Part shown: one piece after another, positions 28,120 through 37,489 of the stretch | Layout: each line of letters begins with the position of its first letter | How positions within the stretch are numbered: the stretch's first letter is position 1 | Source: Acidobacteriota bacterium | GTDB taxonomy: Bacteria; Acidobacteriota; Terriglobia; Acidiferrales; UBA7541 | NCBI GenBank assembly: GCA_013289715.1 | Contig: JABCZJ010000002.1 | Coordinates: forward strand, 124,001 to 188,000 | DNA length: 64,000 bases | Direction: 5' to 3' | Notes under the pieces: model-generated | Databases searched by the model: none | Told to the model about the DNA's origin: nothing | Seen by the model: the letters and a program-made list of their open reading frames with translations, nothing else | Program-made: the position numbers and the translations under genes

Positions 28120-28980
28120 ATGTTCCTGCGTCTAGCCACAGCCGCCGTCCTGATTCCGATCGTTGTCGTGTTGGTGTGGTGGGCGCCGCCCATCGTGCTA
28201 GCAGGCATAGCAGCCGTCGTCACGATCCTGGCGCTGGTGGAGTTCCTGAATCTAGGCGAACGCATCGGCCTGCGCGGGTTTAAACTCTGGACCTACTTCT
28301 GCACAGTCCTGATGTTCTACGCACAATTTTCGCTCGGCCGCATCGAGACGCATACCCTGGCAGGCGGCATCTCCATGGTCCGGGACGCGGCAGGCGGCAC
28401 GCTTTCTGTCGAAGCCTCGCTCCTGATTTTTCTCTTCGGCTGCGTGCTCCTGGGCCTGATAACGAAGCGCCCCCTGCACGAAGTCCTTCCCGCAATCGCC
28501 ATCGGCTCCGCCGCTCTGCTCTTCGTCGTCTTGCCGTTCAGCTACATCGTGCGCCTGGACGAAATCGAACCCGTAGGTCGCCAATTGGTCCTGTTCACGC
28601 TAGTTCTAGTCTGGGCCGGAGACATGCTGGCCTACTTCGTAGGAAAATCCCTAGGCCGCGTCGCCATGGCTCCCGCGCTCAGCCCCCAAAAAACCTGGGA
28701 AGGCGCGATGGGCAACGTCCTGGCCTCCATGATCGTAGCCGTCCTGTTTGCCCGCTGGATGCAAACCGATGTCCTCACGCTGTTAGTAATCGCCGGCGTA
28801 GCAAACATCGCAGGCCAAGCCGGCGATCTAATCGAATCCGCCTACAAACGCGGCGCCGCCGTAAAAGATTCCGGCGGCCTGCTCCCAGGCCATGGCGGCA
28901 TGCTAGACCGCATCGACAGCCTAATCCTGGCCACCCCAGCAGTCTGGATCCTCTACCAATGGCTAGCCCGCTCCCAATAA
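28120..28980 (+). CDS. cdsA: Phosphatidate cytidylyltransferase
   Basis: SPQKTWEGAMGNVLASM, GQAGDLIESAYKRGAAVKDSGGLLPGHGGMLDRIDSLI signature. Confidence 0.95.
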   Translation: MFLRLATAAVLIPIVVVLVWWAPPIVLAGIAAVVTILALVEFLNLGERIGLRGFKLWTYFCTVLMFYAQFSLGRIETHTLAGGISMVRDAAGGTLSVEASLLIFLFGCVLLGLITKRPLHEVLPAIAIGSAALLFVVLPFSYIVRLDEIEPVGRQLVLFTLVLVWAGDMLAYFVGKSLGRVAMAPALSPQKTWEGAMGNVLASMIVAVLFARWMQTDVLTLLVIAGVANIAGQAGDLIESAYKRGAAVKDSGGLLPGHGGMLDRIDSLILATPAVWILYQWLARSQ

Positions 28981-28997
28981 TGATCTCGGTGTCGCAT

Positions 28998-29053
28998 GGT
29001 AGGGCGCTGCTTGCTGCGCCCCAGCTTGCCACGGTGTTAGCCACGACGCCGAC
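28998..29053. repeat. Repeat family E copy 1 (GGTAGGGCGCTGCTTGCTGCGCCCCAGCTTGCCACG...)
   Basis: Similar to 32035..32090 and 32725..32760. Confidence 0.65.
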
Positions 29054-29190
29054 TCGCGGTCGCCGTTGCAGTCGTGGCGCCGGCGTCTCGCCGCCTCTAC
29101 TGTCGTTGTTCTTGAATTGGCCTTTGAATTTTCTCGTGAATTTGTGGCGGCCGGTTCCGTTTCATCGAGCCGGGCAGCAGTCGCCTCAGA

Positions 29191-29333
29191 TTTTCTCTGC
29201 GCCGCTGCGGTAAACGCCTCTTCTCGCCGCGTGGTTTACTTTTAACTCTTACCTATCAACTCTTAACTCGGTCTCGCTCGGATTTTCCTCGCCCTTTCCT
29301 CTGTACCCCCGGTGTTAAGTCTTTTGACTTCCG
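29191..29333. repeat. Repeat family B expanded copy
   Basis: TTTTCTCTGCGCCGCTGCGGTAAACGCCTC...CCTTTCCTCTGTACCCCCGGTGTTAAGTCTTTTGACTTCCG. Confidence 0.65.
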
Positions 29334-29399
29334 TAGCACAACGCAAAACCGAAATTCGCATTCCGCGCCAAACCCCTATAAAATAATCCGCGCAAACAA

Positions 29400-30590
29400 A
29401 TGAAACGAATCTCCATCCTAGGCTCCACAGGCTCCATAGGCCGCCAATGCCTGGACGTAGTAGCCACCAACCCCGGCAAATTCCAAATCGTAGCCATCGC
29501 CGCAGGCCAAAACGTAAAACTAGCAGCCACCCAAGTCCAACAATGCCACCCGCAAATAGTCTCAGTAGCCACAGAAGAAGCCGCGAAAGAACTATGCGAG
29601 GCTCTAAAAAGCCCCAGAGAAAAGCTCACGCCCCAACCAGAAATCCTCTTCGGTCCAGAAGGCATGGAACGAGTAGCCACTCACCCAGAAGCAGAAGTCG
29701 TAGTCTCAGCAGCAGTAGGCGTAGTAGGCCTGCCCGCCACCTACAAAGCAATCGAACAGGGCAAACACATAGCCCTAGCCAATAAAGAAGTTCTGGTAGC
29801 CGCCGGTGAAGTAGTAATGGCCGCCGTCCACCGTGCCAAAATCGCCCTGCTCCCAGTCGACTCCGAACACAACGCCATCCATCAATGCCTGCGCGCCGGA
29901 GAACCCAAAGAGGTAAAACGCCTGATCCTCACTGCCTCCGGTGGCCCGTTCCGCAAGACGCCGCTATCCCAATTCGCAAAGATCACGCCAAAGCAGGCCC
30001 TGGCGCATCCAAACTGGAAGATGGGCCAACGAATTACAATTGATTCCGCCACGCTAATGAACAAAGGCTTCGAAGTCATCGAAGCCAAGTGGCTCTTCGG
30101 CACAGACCTCGACAGAATCCAGATCGTCATCCATCCGCAGTCCACAATCCACTCCATGGTCGAATTTGTGGATGGTTCAATCCTGGCACAACTTGGCCCA
30201 ACCGACATGCGCATGCCCATTCAATATGCGCTAACCTATCCCGAGCGGGTCCCGTCCAATACTTGTGCTCTGGACTGGTCCACTCTGCGCAAACTCGAAT
30301 TTGCCGCAGTACCCGCGAAGAAGTTCCCGTGCCTCGCTCTGGCAAGAGAAGCCTCTCGCCGTGGCGGCCCGCTGCCTTGCGCGCTAAACGCAGCGGATGA
30401 AATAGCAGTCGCGGCATTTTTGGAGAAGCGCTTGCCTTTCTTGGGAATCGCAGCAGTGATCGAAAAAGTGCTCGAAAAAATGCCGCGCACCACGCTGCAC
30501 AGCATTGCCGACGTGCTCGAAGCCGACGCCGAAGCCCGCCGCCTCGCGCGTCTAGAAATCCAACTCGTACTCCGGCGCGGAAAGAATTAA
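29400..30590 (+). CDS. dxr: 1-deoxy-D-xylulose-5-phosphate reductoisomerase
   Basis: MKRISILGSTGSIGRQCLDVV, ALANKEVLVAAGE, LLPVDSEHNAIHQCL, TASGGPFR. Confidence 0.96.
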   Translation: MKRISILGSTGSIGRQCLDVVATNPGKFQIVAIAAGQNVKLAATQVQQCHPQIVSVATEEAAKELCEALKSPREKLTPQPEILFGPEGMERVATHPEAEVVVSAAVGVVGLPATYKAIEQGKHIALANKEVLVAAGEVVMAAVHRAKIALLPVDSEHNAIHQCLRAGEPKEVKRLILTASGGPFRKTPLSQFAKITPKQALAHPNWKMGQRITIDSATLMNKGFEVIEAKWLFGTDLDRIQIVIHPQSTIHSMVEFVDGSILAQLGPTDMRMPIQYALTYPERVPSNTCALDWSTLRKLEFAAVPAKKFPCLALAREASRRGGPLPCALNAADEIAVAAFLEKRLPFLGIAAVIEKVLEKMPRTTLHSIADVLEADAEARRLARLEIQLVLRRGKN

Positions 30591-30608
30591 AATACTCTTT
30601 GAGGTCTT

Positions 30609-31943
30609 ATGCATAATTTGCAGTCATTCTTGGTCGATCTCGTCACCGTCAGCATCGTCCTGGGCATCATGATCTTCGTCCATGAGTGGGGCCATTTCGC
30701 GGCCGCCAAACTCTGCGGCGTGCGCGTGGACGTTTTCTCCCTCGGATTCGGCCCACGCCTTTTCGGCGTCAAGCGCGGCGACACCGATTACCGCCTCAGC
30801 GCCCTCCCGTTCGGCGGCTACGTGCGTATGGCCGGTGACAACCCGCTTGAGGAACGGACAGGCGCAGGATACGAATTCCTCTCGCGCCCCCGCTGGCAGC
30901 GCGTAATCATCGCCATCGCCGGCCCTGCAATGAATTTCGTCCTCGCGCTGGTAATTCTCTGGGGACTTTTCTGGAGACTCGGCATTCCCTCGCCGGTGTA
31001 CGAACATCAGCCCGCGGATATCGTCGCCGTGCCGCAAAGCATGCCCGCTTCAGGTGTACAAGCAGGCGACCGCATCGTCGCCGTGAACGGCGTCCCCAGC
31101 CCGACGTGGAAAGGCGTCTACGCGGAATTCGAAAAGGCCAAACCCGGAAGTCTGATGACGATCGCCGTCTCGCGCAGTGGCGCGAACCAGATCATCACCG
31201 CCACTGTGCCGGAGCATCTCGCCTCGCCGGATACTCTGTTCGGATACCCTCCGCTGCCCGCCGTCATCGCCGACGTCGAGCCCGGCACGCCCGCGGATCG
31301 CACCGGGCTAAAACCCGGCGACACCATCGTCGCAATGAACGGCAAGCCGATCGTCACGTGGCCACAGCTGGTCGAAGGCGTTCATCAATCCGGCGGTCAT
31401 CCAGTTCGATTCCAGGTCCTGCGCGACGGCCAGAATATCGAATTCGATATCACTCCCATGCAGGGCATGGACGTCGACGGCCAGCCCGTCTGGCAGGTCG
31501 GCGTGGCTTCGGACGCCAAAGAAGATTACGTGCGCCAGCCGTTTTTCTCCGCGGGCAAAGAAGCCGCCGCATCCACCGTTGCCGGCATTCACCAGATCGG
31601 CCAAGTTCTCGTGGGCCTCTTCAGCGGGAAAGTTTCCATCCGCCAGTTAGCAGGCCCGGTTGGCATCGCGCGCATTTCCGGCGAAGCCGCAAAGCGCGGT
31701 CCCGCAATCCTGCTCGGATTCATGGCCGTCATCAGCCTCAACCTCGGCCTGCTCAATCTTCTGCCCATCCCAATCCTCGACGGCGGCCACATCCTGATGC
31801 TGGCAATCGAAGGCATTCTGCGCCGCGATCTAAGCATTACCGTAAAAGAACGCTTCGTACAGGTCGGCCTGGTCTTCCTGCTGGGCATCTTTGCCTTCGT
31901 AATGTACAGCGACATCCTAAAAGCCGTTCAGAGCCACCGCTGA
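30609..31943 (+). CDS. rseP: RIP metalloprotease RseP (site-2 protease) with PDZ domains
   Basis: GIMIFVHEWGHFAAAKLCGVRVDVFSLGFG (HExxH-type), PDZ regions, LLPIPILDGGHILMLAIEGI. Confidence 0.95.
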   Translation: MHNLQSFLVDLVTVSIVLGIMIFVHEWGHFAAAKLCGVRVDVFSLGFGPRLFGVKRGDTDYRLSALPFGGYVRMAGDNPLEERTGAGYEFLSRPRWQRVIIAIAGPAMNFVLALVILWGLFWRLGIPSPVYEHQPADIVAVPQSMPASGVQAGDRIVAVNGVPSPTWKGVYAEFEKAKPGSLMTIAVSRSGANQIITATVPEHLASPDTLFGYPPLPAVIADVEPGTPADRTGLKPGDTIVAMNGKPIVTWPQLVEGVHQSGGHPVRFQVLRDGQNIEFDITPMQGMDVDGQPVWQVGVASDAKEDYVRQPFFSAGKEAAASTVAGIHQIGQVLVGLFSGKVSIRQLAGPVGIARISGEAAKRGPAILLGFMAVISLNLGLLNLLPIPILDGGHILMLAIEGILRRDLSITVKERFVQVGLVFLLGIFAFVMYSDILKAVQSHR

Positions 31944-32034
31944 CGATGTGACGGGCACCGTCATCCCGCCTTCCCCGAGTGATTTTTCAAGAGAAGGCCG
32001 ACGCCCCTGCGCACGTCGGGCGCGTGAATCGCAG

Positions 32035-32090
32035 AGGTAGGGGCGCTGCTCTTGCTGCGCCCCAAATTGCCACGATGTCCGCCACGCCGC
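32035..32090. repeat. Repeat family E copy 2
   Basis: GTAGGGGCGCTGCTCTTGCTGCGCCCCAAATTGCCACGATGTCCGCCACGCCGC. Confidence 0.6.
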
Positions 32091-32204
32091 CTCTGACACC
32101 ATGCGCCGTCATCCTGAGCGGACGAAGGATCCGTCTTCGCGGTAATGGTTGCATTTGGTTAGCTAACGTTAGCCGTTCAAGCGTTTCTGCGTTCAGAGGT
32201 AAGA

Positions 32205-32723
32205 ATGACCAAGATCATCCTGGCGGTTTTTCTGCTCGCCCTCCCCGCGTTCGCGCAAGACTCGGGCTCAGCCGCTCTCGCCGCCGCAGGATGCGGCGCG
32301 CCGAATACCGAATTCAATGTGAAGGTTAACAAGAAGCACCACCCCATCCCTGAGCCTGAACCGGGCAAAGCCACGATCGTAATTCTCTCGGAGTTCGGCG
32401 GCCTTTGCATCGGTCCGTGCTTAACCATAAGGGCGGGAATCGATGGAACCTGGGCCGGCGCAGTTCTGGGCCCTTCCTATATGTTTTTCACGATCCCACC
32501 GGGCGATCATCGCGTCTGCGTCGCGTATCAATCGCGACTCAAAGGACGCTCCGAGACCGCCGCAGCCGCCACGGTAACCGCCCAAGCGGGCAATGTGTAC
32601 TACTTCCGAGTTGGCTCTTTTCACGACAGCAGCACGTTAGCGCTGCAACTGGTCGATAGCGCCGAAGGACCCCTGCTTATCAAATCCGCGGCCCTCAGCA
32701 CCTCCACGCCCAAGAAGCCATAG
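32205..32723 (+). CDS. Secreted hypothetical protein (DUF2846-like fold suspected)
   Basis: Signal peptide MTKIILAVFLLALPAFAQ; ...GPSYMFFTIPPGDHRVCVAYQSRLK. Confidence 0.65.
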   Translation: MTKIILAVFLLALPAFAQDSGSAALAAAGCGAPNTEFNVKVNKKHHPIPEPEPGKATIVILSEFGGLCIGPCLTIRAGIDGTWAGAVLGPSYMFFTIPPGDHRVCVAYQSRLKGRSETAAAATVTAQAGNVYYFRVGSFHDSSTLALQLVDSAEGPLLIKSAALSTSTPKKP

Positions 32724-32923
32724 CGCCCCAGCTTGCCCACGATCTCAGCCACGTCGCGCGCTCGCCTTTGTCTTTCTCTCGTGCCCCTGCGTGTTAAATC
32801 CTTCGCCGTTGCGTTTCTCCGCGCACGCTGCGTCTCTGCGGTCGAGCCTCTTCTCACCGCCGCCGTTAACAATCAAGTCCTACCCTCGTCCCCTCGCCTC
32901 CTTTGGTATAATCTCTCCATACC

Positions 32924-33409
32924 ATGTCCGCTACACCAGCACATCGCGTCTCCACCGGCGAACGCATCAATCACGAACTCCCCGGCCACCTCGAACGCGA
33001 GCTGGGCGCCCGCGGCATCCGCCTAACGCGCCAGCGCCGCGTGCTCCTCCAAGTAATGGACACCGCCCGCCGCCATCTAGACGCCGACGAAATCCTCCAA
33101 CGCGCCCAAAAACTCGACCCGCGCGTAACCCGCGTAACCGTCTATCGCACTCTCGATCTCCTGAAACGCCACGGCCTGATCGACGAGCTTGACCTCCTGC
33201 ATCTCCGCGGCGACCGCCATTTCTACGAAAGCCACGGCCCGCGCGACCACATCCACGTAGCCTGCATCCGCTGCGGCAAAGTCCGCGAATTCGAAAGCGA
33301 ACTCTACGAACAGCTCAAGAGCCAGATCTCCCGCGACTGCGGCATAGAAATCACAGTAACCCGCACGGAAGTAGGCGGCCTCTGCGCCGACTGCCGCAAA
33401 CCCCGCTAG
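32924..33409 (+). CDS. Fur family transcriptional regulator
   Basis: LTRQRRVLLQVMDTARRHLDADEILQRAQKLDPRVTRVTVYRTLDLL, HIHVACIRCGKVREFES, CADCRKPR. Confidence 0.92.
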   Translation: MSATPAHRVSTGERINHELPGHLERELGARGIRLTRQRRVLLQVMDTARRHLDADEILQRAQKLDPRVTRVTVYRTLDLLKRHGLIDELDLLHLRGDRHFYESHGPRDHIHVACIRCGKVREFESELYEQLKSQISRDCGIEITVTRTEVGGLCADCRKPR

Positions 33410-33411
33410 CT

Positions 33412-33630
33412 CGGTAGCCTAGGCAATCTTGCCTGTGCTCCTTCTTTTGCATTTGAATTTGTCTTTGACTTTACGGGTGCCGCATCCTTCCCGCCTTTGC
33501 TTTATGGGAAGGGTGCGGGTTTACACGCAACTATCTTGCACACTTAAGACGGGGATCCAAAACGTAAAGAAGTTGTACATCCGATGACCCAACGAAGAAT
33601 ATCCAACTGAAGTTTTTCCCTGCAGAATCC
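33412..33630. repeat. Repeat family G copy 1 (long intergenic unit)
   Basis: CGGTAGCCTAGGCAATCTTGCCTGTGCTCCTTCTTTTG...GGGTGCCGCATCCTTCCCGCC...GAAGTTTTTCCCTGCAGAATC shared in order with 39784..40031. Confidence 0.7.
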
Positions 33631-33639
33631 CCAAGAAGC

Positions 33640-33726
33640 CCTCTGCGTTCTCTGCGGTTAACGCCTCTGGCTTTCGCAGATTTTTCTCCGCAGTTCCTCT
33701 GCGCCCTCTGTATTAAATCCTTAGCC
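33640..33726. repeat. Repeat family B copy
   Basis: CCCTCTGCGTTCTCTGCGGTTAACGCCTC...GCAGATTTTTCTCCGCAGTTCCTCTGCGCCCTCTGTATTAAATCCTTAG. Confidence 0.75.
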
Positions 33727-33747
33727 TTACCCGACTAACACATAACC

Positions 33748-34125
33748 CTAAAACGGCATCACCCCATACTTCCCCTCAAACTCCGCCAAAGGCACCATAT
33801 CAATCGCATCCCAAGGACACCCCTCCAGAAACGACCCATCCGGCCCCTTGCTAGTACAAAGTTTGCACCCAATGCACAAAAGCGGATCCACCAAAATCCT
33901 CCCAAACGGCGGATGCTCGCCATCCGGCACCCAGAACATGCAATCCGCCACCGGGCAATACTCCACGCAAGCGGGCGACCCCGCGCATCCCGTGCACATC
34001 TCGTTGATCACCGCCACAATGTGCGGCTTGCGTTTCCGCTTGGTAGTAGTCCCCTCGGAAATCGGCTCATACTTCTCAATCTCGCCATTCACATAACGCG
34101 CCACTGCCGGGGTATATTCAGTCAC
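33748..34125 (-). CDS. 4Fe-4S ferredoxin-type protein
   Basis: CTGCAGSPACVEYCP and CIGCKLCTSKGPDGSFLEGCPWDAI Cys clusters. Confidence 0.88.
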   Translation of the reverse strand: MTEYTPAVARYVNGEIEKYEPISEGTTTKRKRKPHIVAVINEMCTGCAGSPACVEYCPVADCMFWVPDGEHPPFGRILVDPLLCIGCKLCTSKGPDGSFLEGCPWDAIDMVPLAEFEGKYGVMPF

Positions 34126-34277
34126 GCTCGCTCCATCGAACCACCGAACTCGCCAACATTCTCAACGCCCAGGGCAGGGAAGTCAACCGAATCGCGCTGC
34201 AGCGCGATTCGCCCTGAGAACCGGCGGTGCCGGGTCGAAGGATCCGCGCCCCCAGCACCAACCCGATTCGTCCTTGC

Positions 34278-34371
34278 TTTTCTCTGCTTCTCTGCGGTAA
34301 AAGCGGCATTCTTTCTCAGATTTCTCTCCACCTTTCCTCTGTGCCCTCTGTGTGAACTCTTTTGACTTCCG
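34278..34371. repeat. Repeat family B copy
   Basis: TTTTCTCTGCTTCTCTGCGGTAAAAGCGGCATTCTTTCTCAGATTTCTCTCCACCTTTCCTCTGTGCCCTCTGTGTGAACTCTTTTGACTTCCG. Confidence 0.8.
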
Positions 34372-35373
34372 TCACGCAAACGCCGCGATCACCGCCGCAG
34401 TAAACTCAGCAGTCGAAGCCGTCCCCCCAACGTCCCGCGTAAGCACCTTGCCCTGCCGATAAACAAGATGCAAAGCTTCCTCAATCCTCGCCGCCGCCTC
34501 CCTCTCCCCCACATGCCGCAACATCAAAATCGCGCTCATGAGCAAGGCAGTGGGGTTCGCAATCCCCTTACCAGCAATATCCGGCGCAGTGCCATGCACC
34601 GCTTCGAATATCGCCACCGTCTCGCCCATGTTCCCACTGGGCACGACTCCCAATCCGCCCACCAATCCCGCTGCCAGATCACTCATAATGTCGCCATACA
34701 AATTCGTCAGCAAGAGCATGTCAAACTGGTGCGGATTAATCACCATCTGCATGCAAGCATTGTCCACAATCAATTCCTTGTACTCGATCTCTGGAAAATT
34801 CTCCGCCACCTTCCGCACCGAAGTCAGGAACAATCCATCCGACAACTTCATAATGTTCGCTTTATGAATCGCGTGAATCTTCTTCCTTCCATACTTCCGC
34901 GCATACTCAAACGCGAACTTGGCCACCCGCGTCGAAGCTTTCTCCGTAATAATTTTCAAACTCTCCACCACGCCGGGAACCACAGTATGCTCCAGCCCCG
35001 AATAAAGGTCCTCGGTGTTCTCGCGAACCAGCACAATATCCACACCCAAATACCGCGACTGCACACCCTCCAAATTCTTCACCGGCCGCAAATTCGCGTA
35101 CAAATCCAGCGCCTTCCGCAACCCCACGTTAATGCTAGGCGGCCCACCGGCCACCGCCGTCGCCAAAGGTCCCTTCAACGCCACGCGGTTCTTGCGGATC
35201 GATTCCAGCACCCCCGAGTGCATGAAATCCTGCCCCCGCCGCTCGATCTCCGCCCGCGCCGGAATTTCCTCCCACAAAATGTCCACGCCCGCCGCCCCAA
35301 TAATCTGCTGCACCGCGTGCGATACTTCCAAACCAATCCCGTCGCCAGGTATCAAAGTAATCGTATGTCTCAT
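34372..35373 (-). CDS. NAD-dependent isocitrate dehydrogenase / isopropylmalate dehydrogenase family
   Basis: TLIPGDGIGLEVSHAVQQII, RENTEDLYSGLEH, NLYGDIMSDLAAGLVGGLGVVPSGNMG, FEAVHGTAPDIAGKGIANPTALLMS. Confidence 0.93.
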   Translation of the reverse strand: MRHTITLIPGDGIGLEVSHAVQQIIGAAGVDILWEEIPARAEIERRGQDFMHSGVLESIRKNRVALKGPLATAVAGGPPSINVGLRKALDLYANLRPVKNLEGVQSRYLGVDIVLVRENTEDLYSGLEHTVVPGVVESLKIITEKASTRVAKFAFEYARKYGRKKIHAIHKANIMKLSDGLFLTSVRKVAENFPEIEYKELIVDNACMQMVINPHQFDMLLLTNLYGDIMSDLAAGLVGGLGVVPSGNMGETVAIFEAVHGTAPDIAGKGIANPTALLMSAILMLRHVGEREAAARIEEALHLVYRQGKVLTRDVGGTASTAEFTAAVIAAFA

Positions 35374-35527
35374 AGTCGCTTTTCATTTTAGGGGAATCCC
35401 CCCAGCTTGTACACGCCAGCCGCTGCATCCAATCCTCGATGGATAAGCGATCCTGCGCGCAGGCTGGCGTTTAAATTCAAGTTTCGCTATTCTTCGACGC
35501 AGTCCCGACGGCGATCTCGAATCGAAG

Positions 35528-35896
35528 ATGCGCGCCAAATTCAGTCTCGTCCGAGGGTTCGCGCTGGCCCTTTTATTCGCCGGCTGCGTGTTTGTCTTCT
35601 TCACGGAAAACACGCGATGGTGGACAGTGTTCAACTCTGCCGCCAGCCTCTGCATCTGTTTCAATTTGTACGTTTCTACCTCTCCGCCAAACCTCTCGCT
35701 GTTACATCCTGGCGACCACGCCAAGCCCAAACTTCGCCCGAACCTGCTTATGGGGAGTGTATTCGCGCTCCTGTTCAGCGGATACGGATTCAGCTCTCGC
35801 ATCCGGCTGTCAGCGCTGATGTTGCTGTCAGTGCTATGCCTCGCGGCCTTCGACCAATACCGGAGAACCAACGCCAATAGCGTCGCGCACAACTAA
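35528..35896 (+). CDS. Small hydrophobic hypothetical protein
   Basis: Several predicted hydrophobic helices; 3' end overlaps the TetR gene end by 4 nt. Confidence 0.45.
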   Translation: MRAKFSLVRGFALALLFAGCVFVFFTENTRWWTVFNSAASLCICFNLYVSTSPPNLSLLHPGDHAKPKLRPNLLMGSVFALLFSGYGFSSRIRLSALMLLSVLCLAAFDQYRRTNANSVAHN

Positions 35897-36546
35897 GCGG
35901 CCGCCTCATGCCGCAGTCGCGGCCGCCGCCGTTTCAACTTGCCGTTCTTCGATGCGCGCTTCTTGTCCCAACCGCCCAGCTCGAGCGCCACCTCGGTACA
36001 AGCACCTCGCAACTCATCCGCGAGCCCACGATCGTCCAAAGTCCGCGCCACAACCATGCCTCCGATGCACAAAGCCGCAATACTCTCCGCCGTAACATGC
36101 CGCCGGCCACTCGGAATCAAGCTCCGCTCGAGCACGCTGACCATCGCCTTGAACACCGTTTCGAACGCAACCTTCGCGGACTTGCCGCTGCGCGCCACAT
36201 CAGTCGGCAACGCCACCATCGGGCACGAATTCTCCACATCCTCGAAATGCTGCCGCGACAAATATGCGCGCACCACTTGCGGTCCTACATCTGTTGACGT
36301 CAAATCCACATGCACGCCCTCCCAGCAACTCTTCCACTCCGGGTCGGTAAAGAAGCACCCCAGCACCGCCGCATACAAATCGCTCTTGCTCCGGAAGTAG
36401 CTGTAAAATCCGCCGTGCGTCAGCCCCGCTCCCGCCATGATCTGCTGCAGCGACACACTTTCAAATCCATTCAAGTTAAAAAGCCGACGCGCGCTATCAA
36501 TAATCCGTTTCTTCACTGCCGGGCGATGACCAGCGGGGTAGGGCAT
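35893..36546 (-). CDS. TetR/AcrR family transcriptional regulator
   Basis: RIIDSARRLFNLNGFESVSLQQIMAGAGLTHGGFYSYFRSKSDLYAAVL; RBS GGAGG before ATG at 36546. Confidence 0.92.
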   Translation of the reverse strand: MPYPAGHRPAVKKRIIDSARRLFNLNGFESVSLQQIMAGAGLTHGGFYSYFRSKSDLYAAVLGCFFTDPEWKSCWEGVHVDLTSTDVGPQVVRAYLSRQHFEDVENSCPMVALPTDVARSGKSAKVAFETVFKAMVSVLERSLIPSGRRHVTAESIAALCIGGMVVARTLDDRGLADELRGACTEVALELGGWDKKRASKNGKLKRRRPRLRHEAAA

Positions 36547-36605
36547 ACGACCTCCTGACACACGGTCCGCCAAAGTATGCTCCGATCCGCGTCCATCCAA
36601 CCATT

Positions 36606-36629
36606 AAAATATTATGTTGAACATATTTT
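36606..36629. promoter_or_regulatory. Candidate TetR operator palindrome AAAATATTATGTTGAACATATTTT
   Basis: ATGTT-G-AACAT perfect inverted repeat in the divergent 147-bp intergenic region. Confidence 0.55.
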
Positions 36630-36693
36630 CACCCAGTGTTGTCATACAGCCGCACCCAAACAAGCAAGCTCCGCGGAACTCAGGAGGATCTAG

Positions 36694-37266
36694 ATGAGCA
36701 AGCGACCAAATCAAATAGCTCTACCCGACGACCCGGCACGCAGGCAAATCCTCGTCGGTGCCGCACTGGCCGTCAGTGCACTTGTCCTCGGCCAAACACA
36801 AGCTCACGCAAACGCCGAAGAGCCCATCTCCCGCACCGCCGAATCGATTCACCAGGAAGTCATCTTCACAGCCAGCCCCAAGCGCGTCTACGAAGCTCTC
36901 ACGGACGCGAAACAATTCCAGCGCGTTGTCGAGCTCAGCAACGCCATGAAGACGCGCATCCCTGCAGGCGCCCCAGCCACGCAAATCAGCACCGAGCCCG
37001 GCGGCGCATTCTCCACCTTCGGCGGCCTCATCGTCGGCAGACAAATCGAGCTCGTGCCCAACGCACGCATCGTCCAAGCCTGGCGTCCCGCCTACTGGAA
37101 TCCCGGCGTCTATTCCATCGTGAAATTCGCATTAGCCGACAGCAACTCCGGAACCAAACTCACCCTCGATCACAGGGGTTTTCCCGACGGCGACGCCTCA
37201 AGCCTCCTCGACGGCTGGAACAAGAACTACTGGGAGCCACTCGAGAGATTTATCGCGCAACCTTAG
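36694..37266 (+). CDS. Exported SRPBCC (START-like) domain protein, possible Tat signal
   Basis: RRQILVGAALAVSALVL signal; HQEVIFTASPKRVYEALTDAKQFQRV. Confidence 0.85.
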   Translation: MSKRPNQIALPDDPARRQILVGAALAVSALVLGQTQAHANAEEPISRTAESIHQEVIFTASPKRVYEALTDAKQFQRVVELSNAMKTRIPAGAPATQISTEPGGAFSTFGGLIVGRQIELVPNARIVQAWRPAYWNPGVYSIVKFALADSNSGTKLTLDHRGFPDGDASSLLDGWNKNYWEPLERFIAQP

Positions 37267-37489
37267 CGGGAAATGCGCTTGGCGCGCATGAATCGGCAGA
37301 GAACCAAGATTCCTGGGGCTGGCCACCTAGCGGGGAAGCCGCTCAACGCGGAACCTCCCTCGATACAAGCAGTTGCAAAGTCACCAACCCCAAATCTTTC
37401 GCAACCGTTCCACGCCCCAAGAAATCTGATACAATGTACTTGGAATTGTGCACCGGGTCAGGCCCGGACATTTTGTGGAGGAACCGAGA

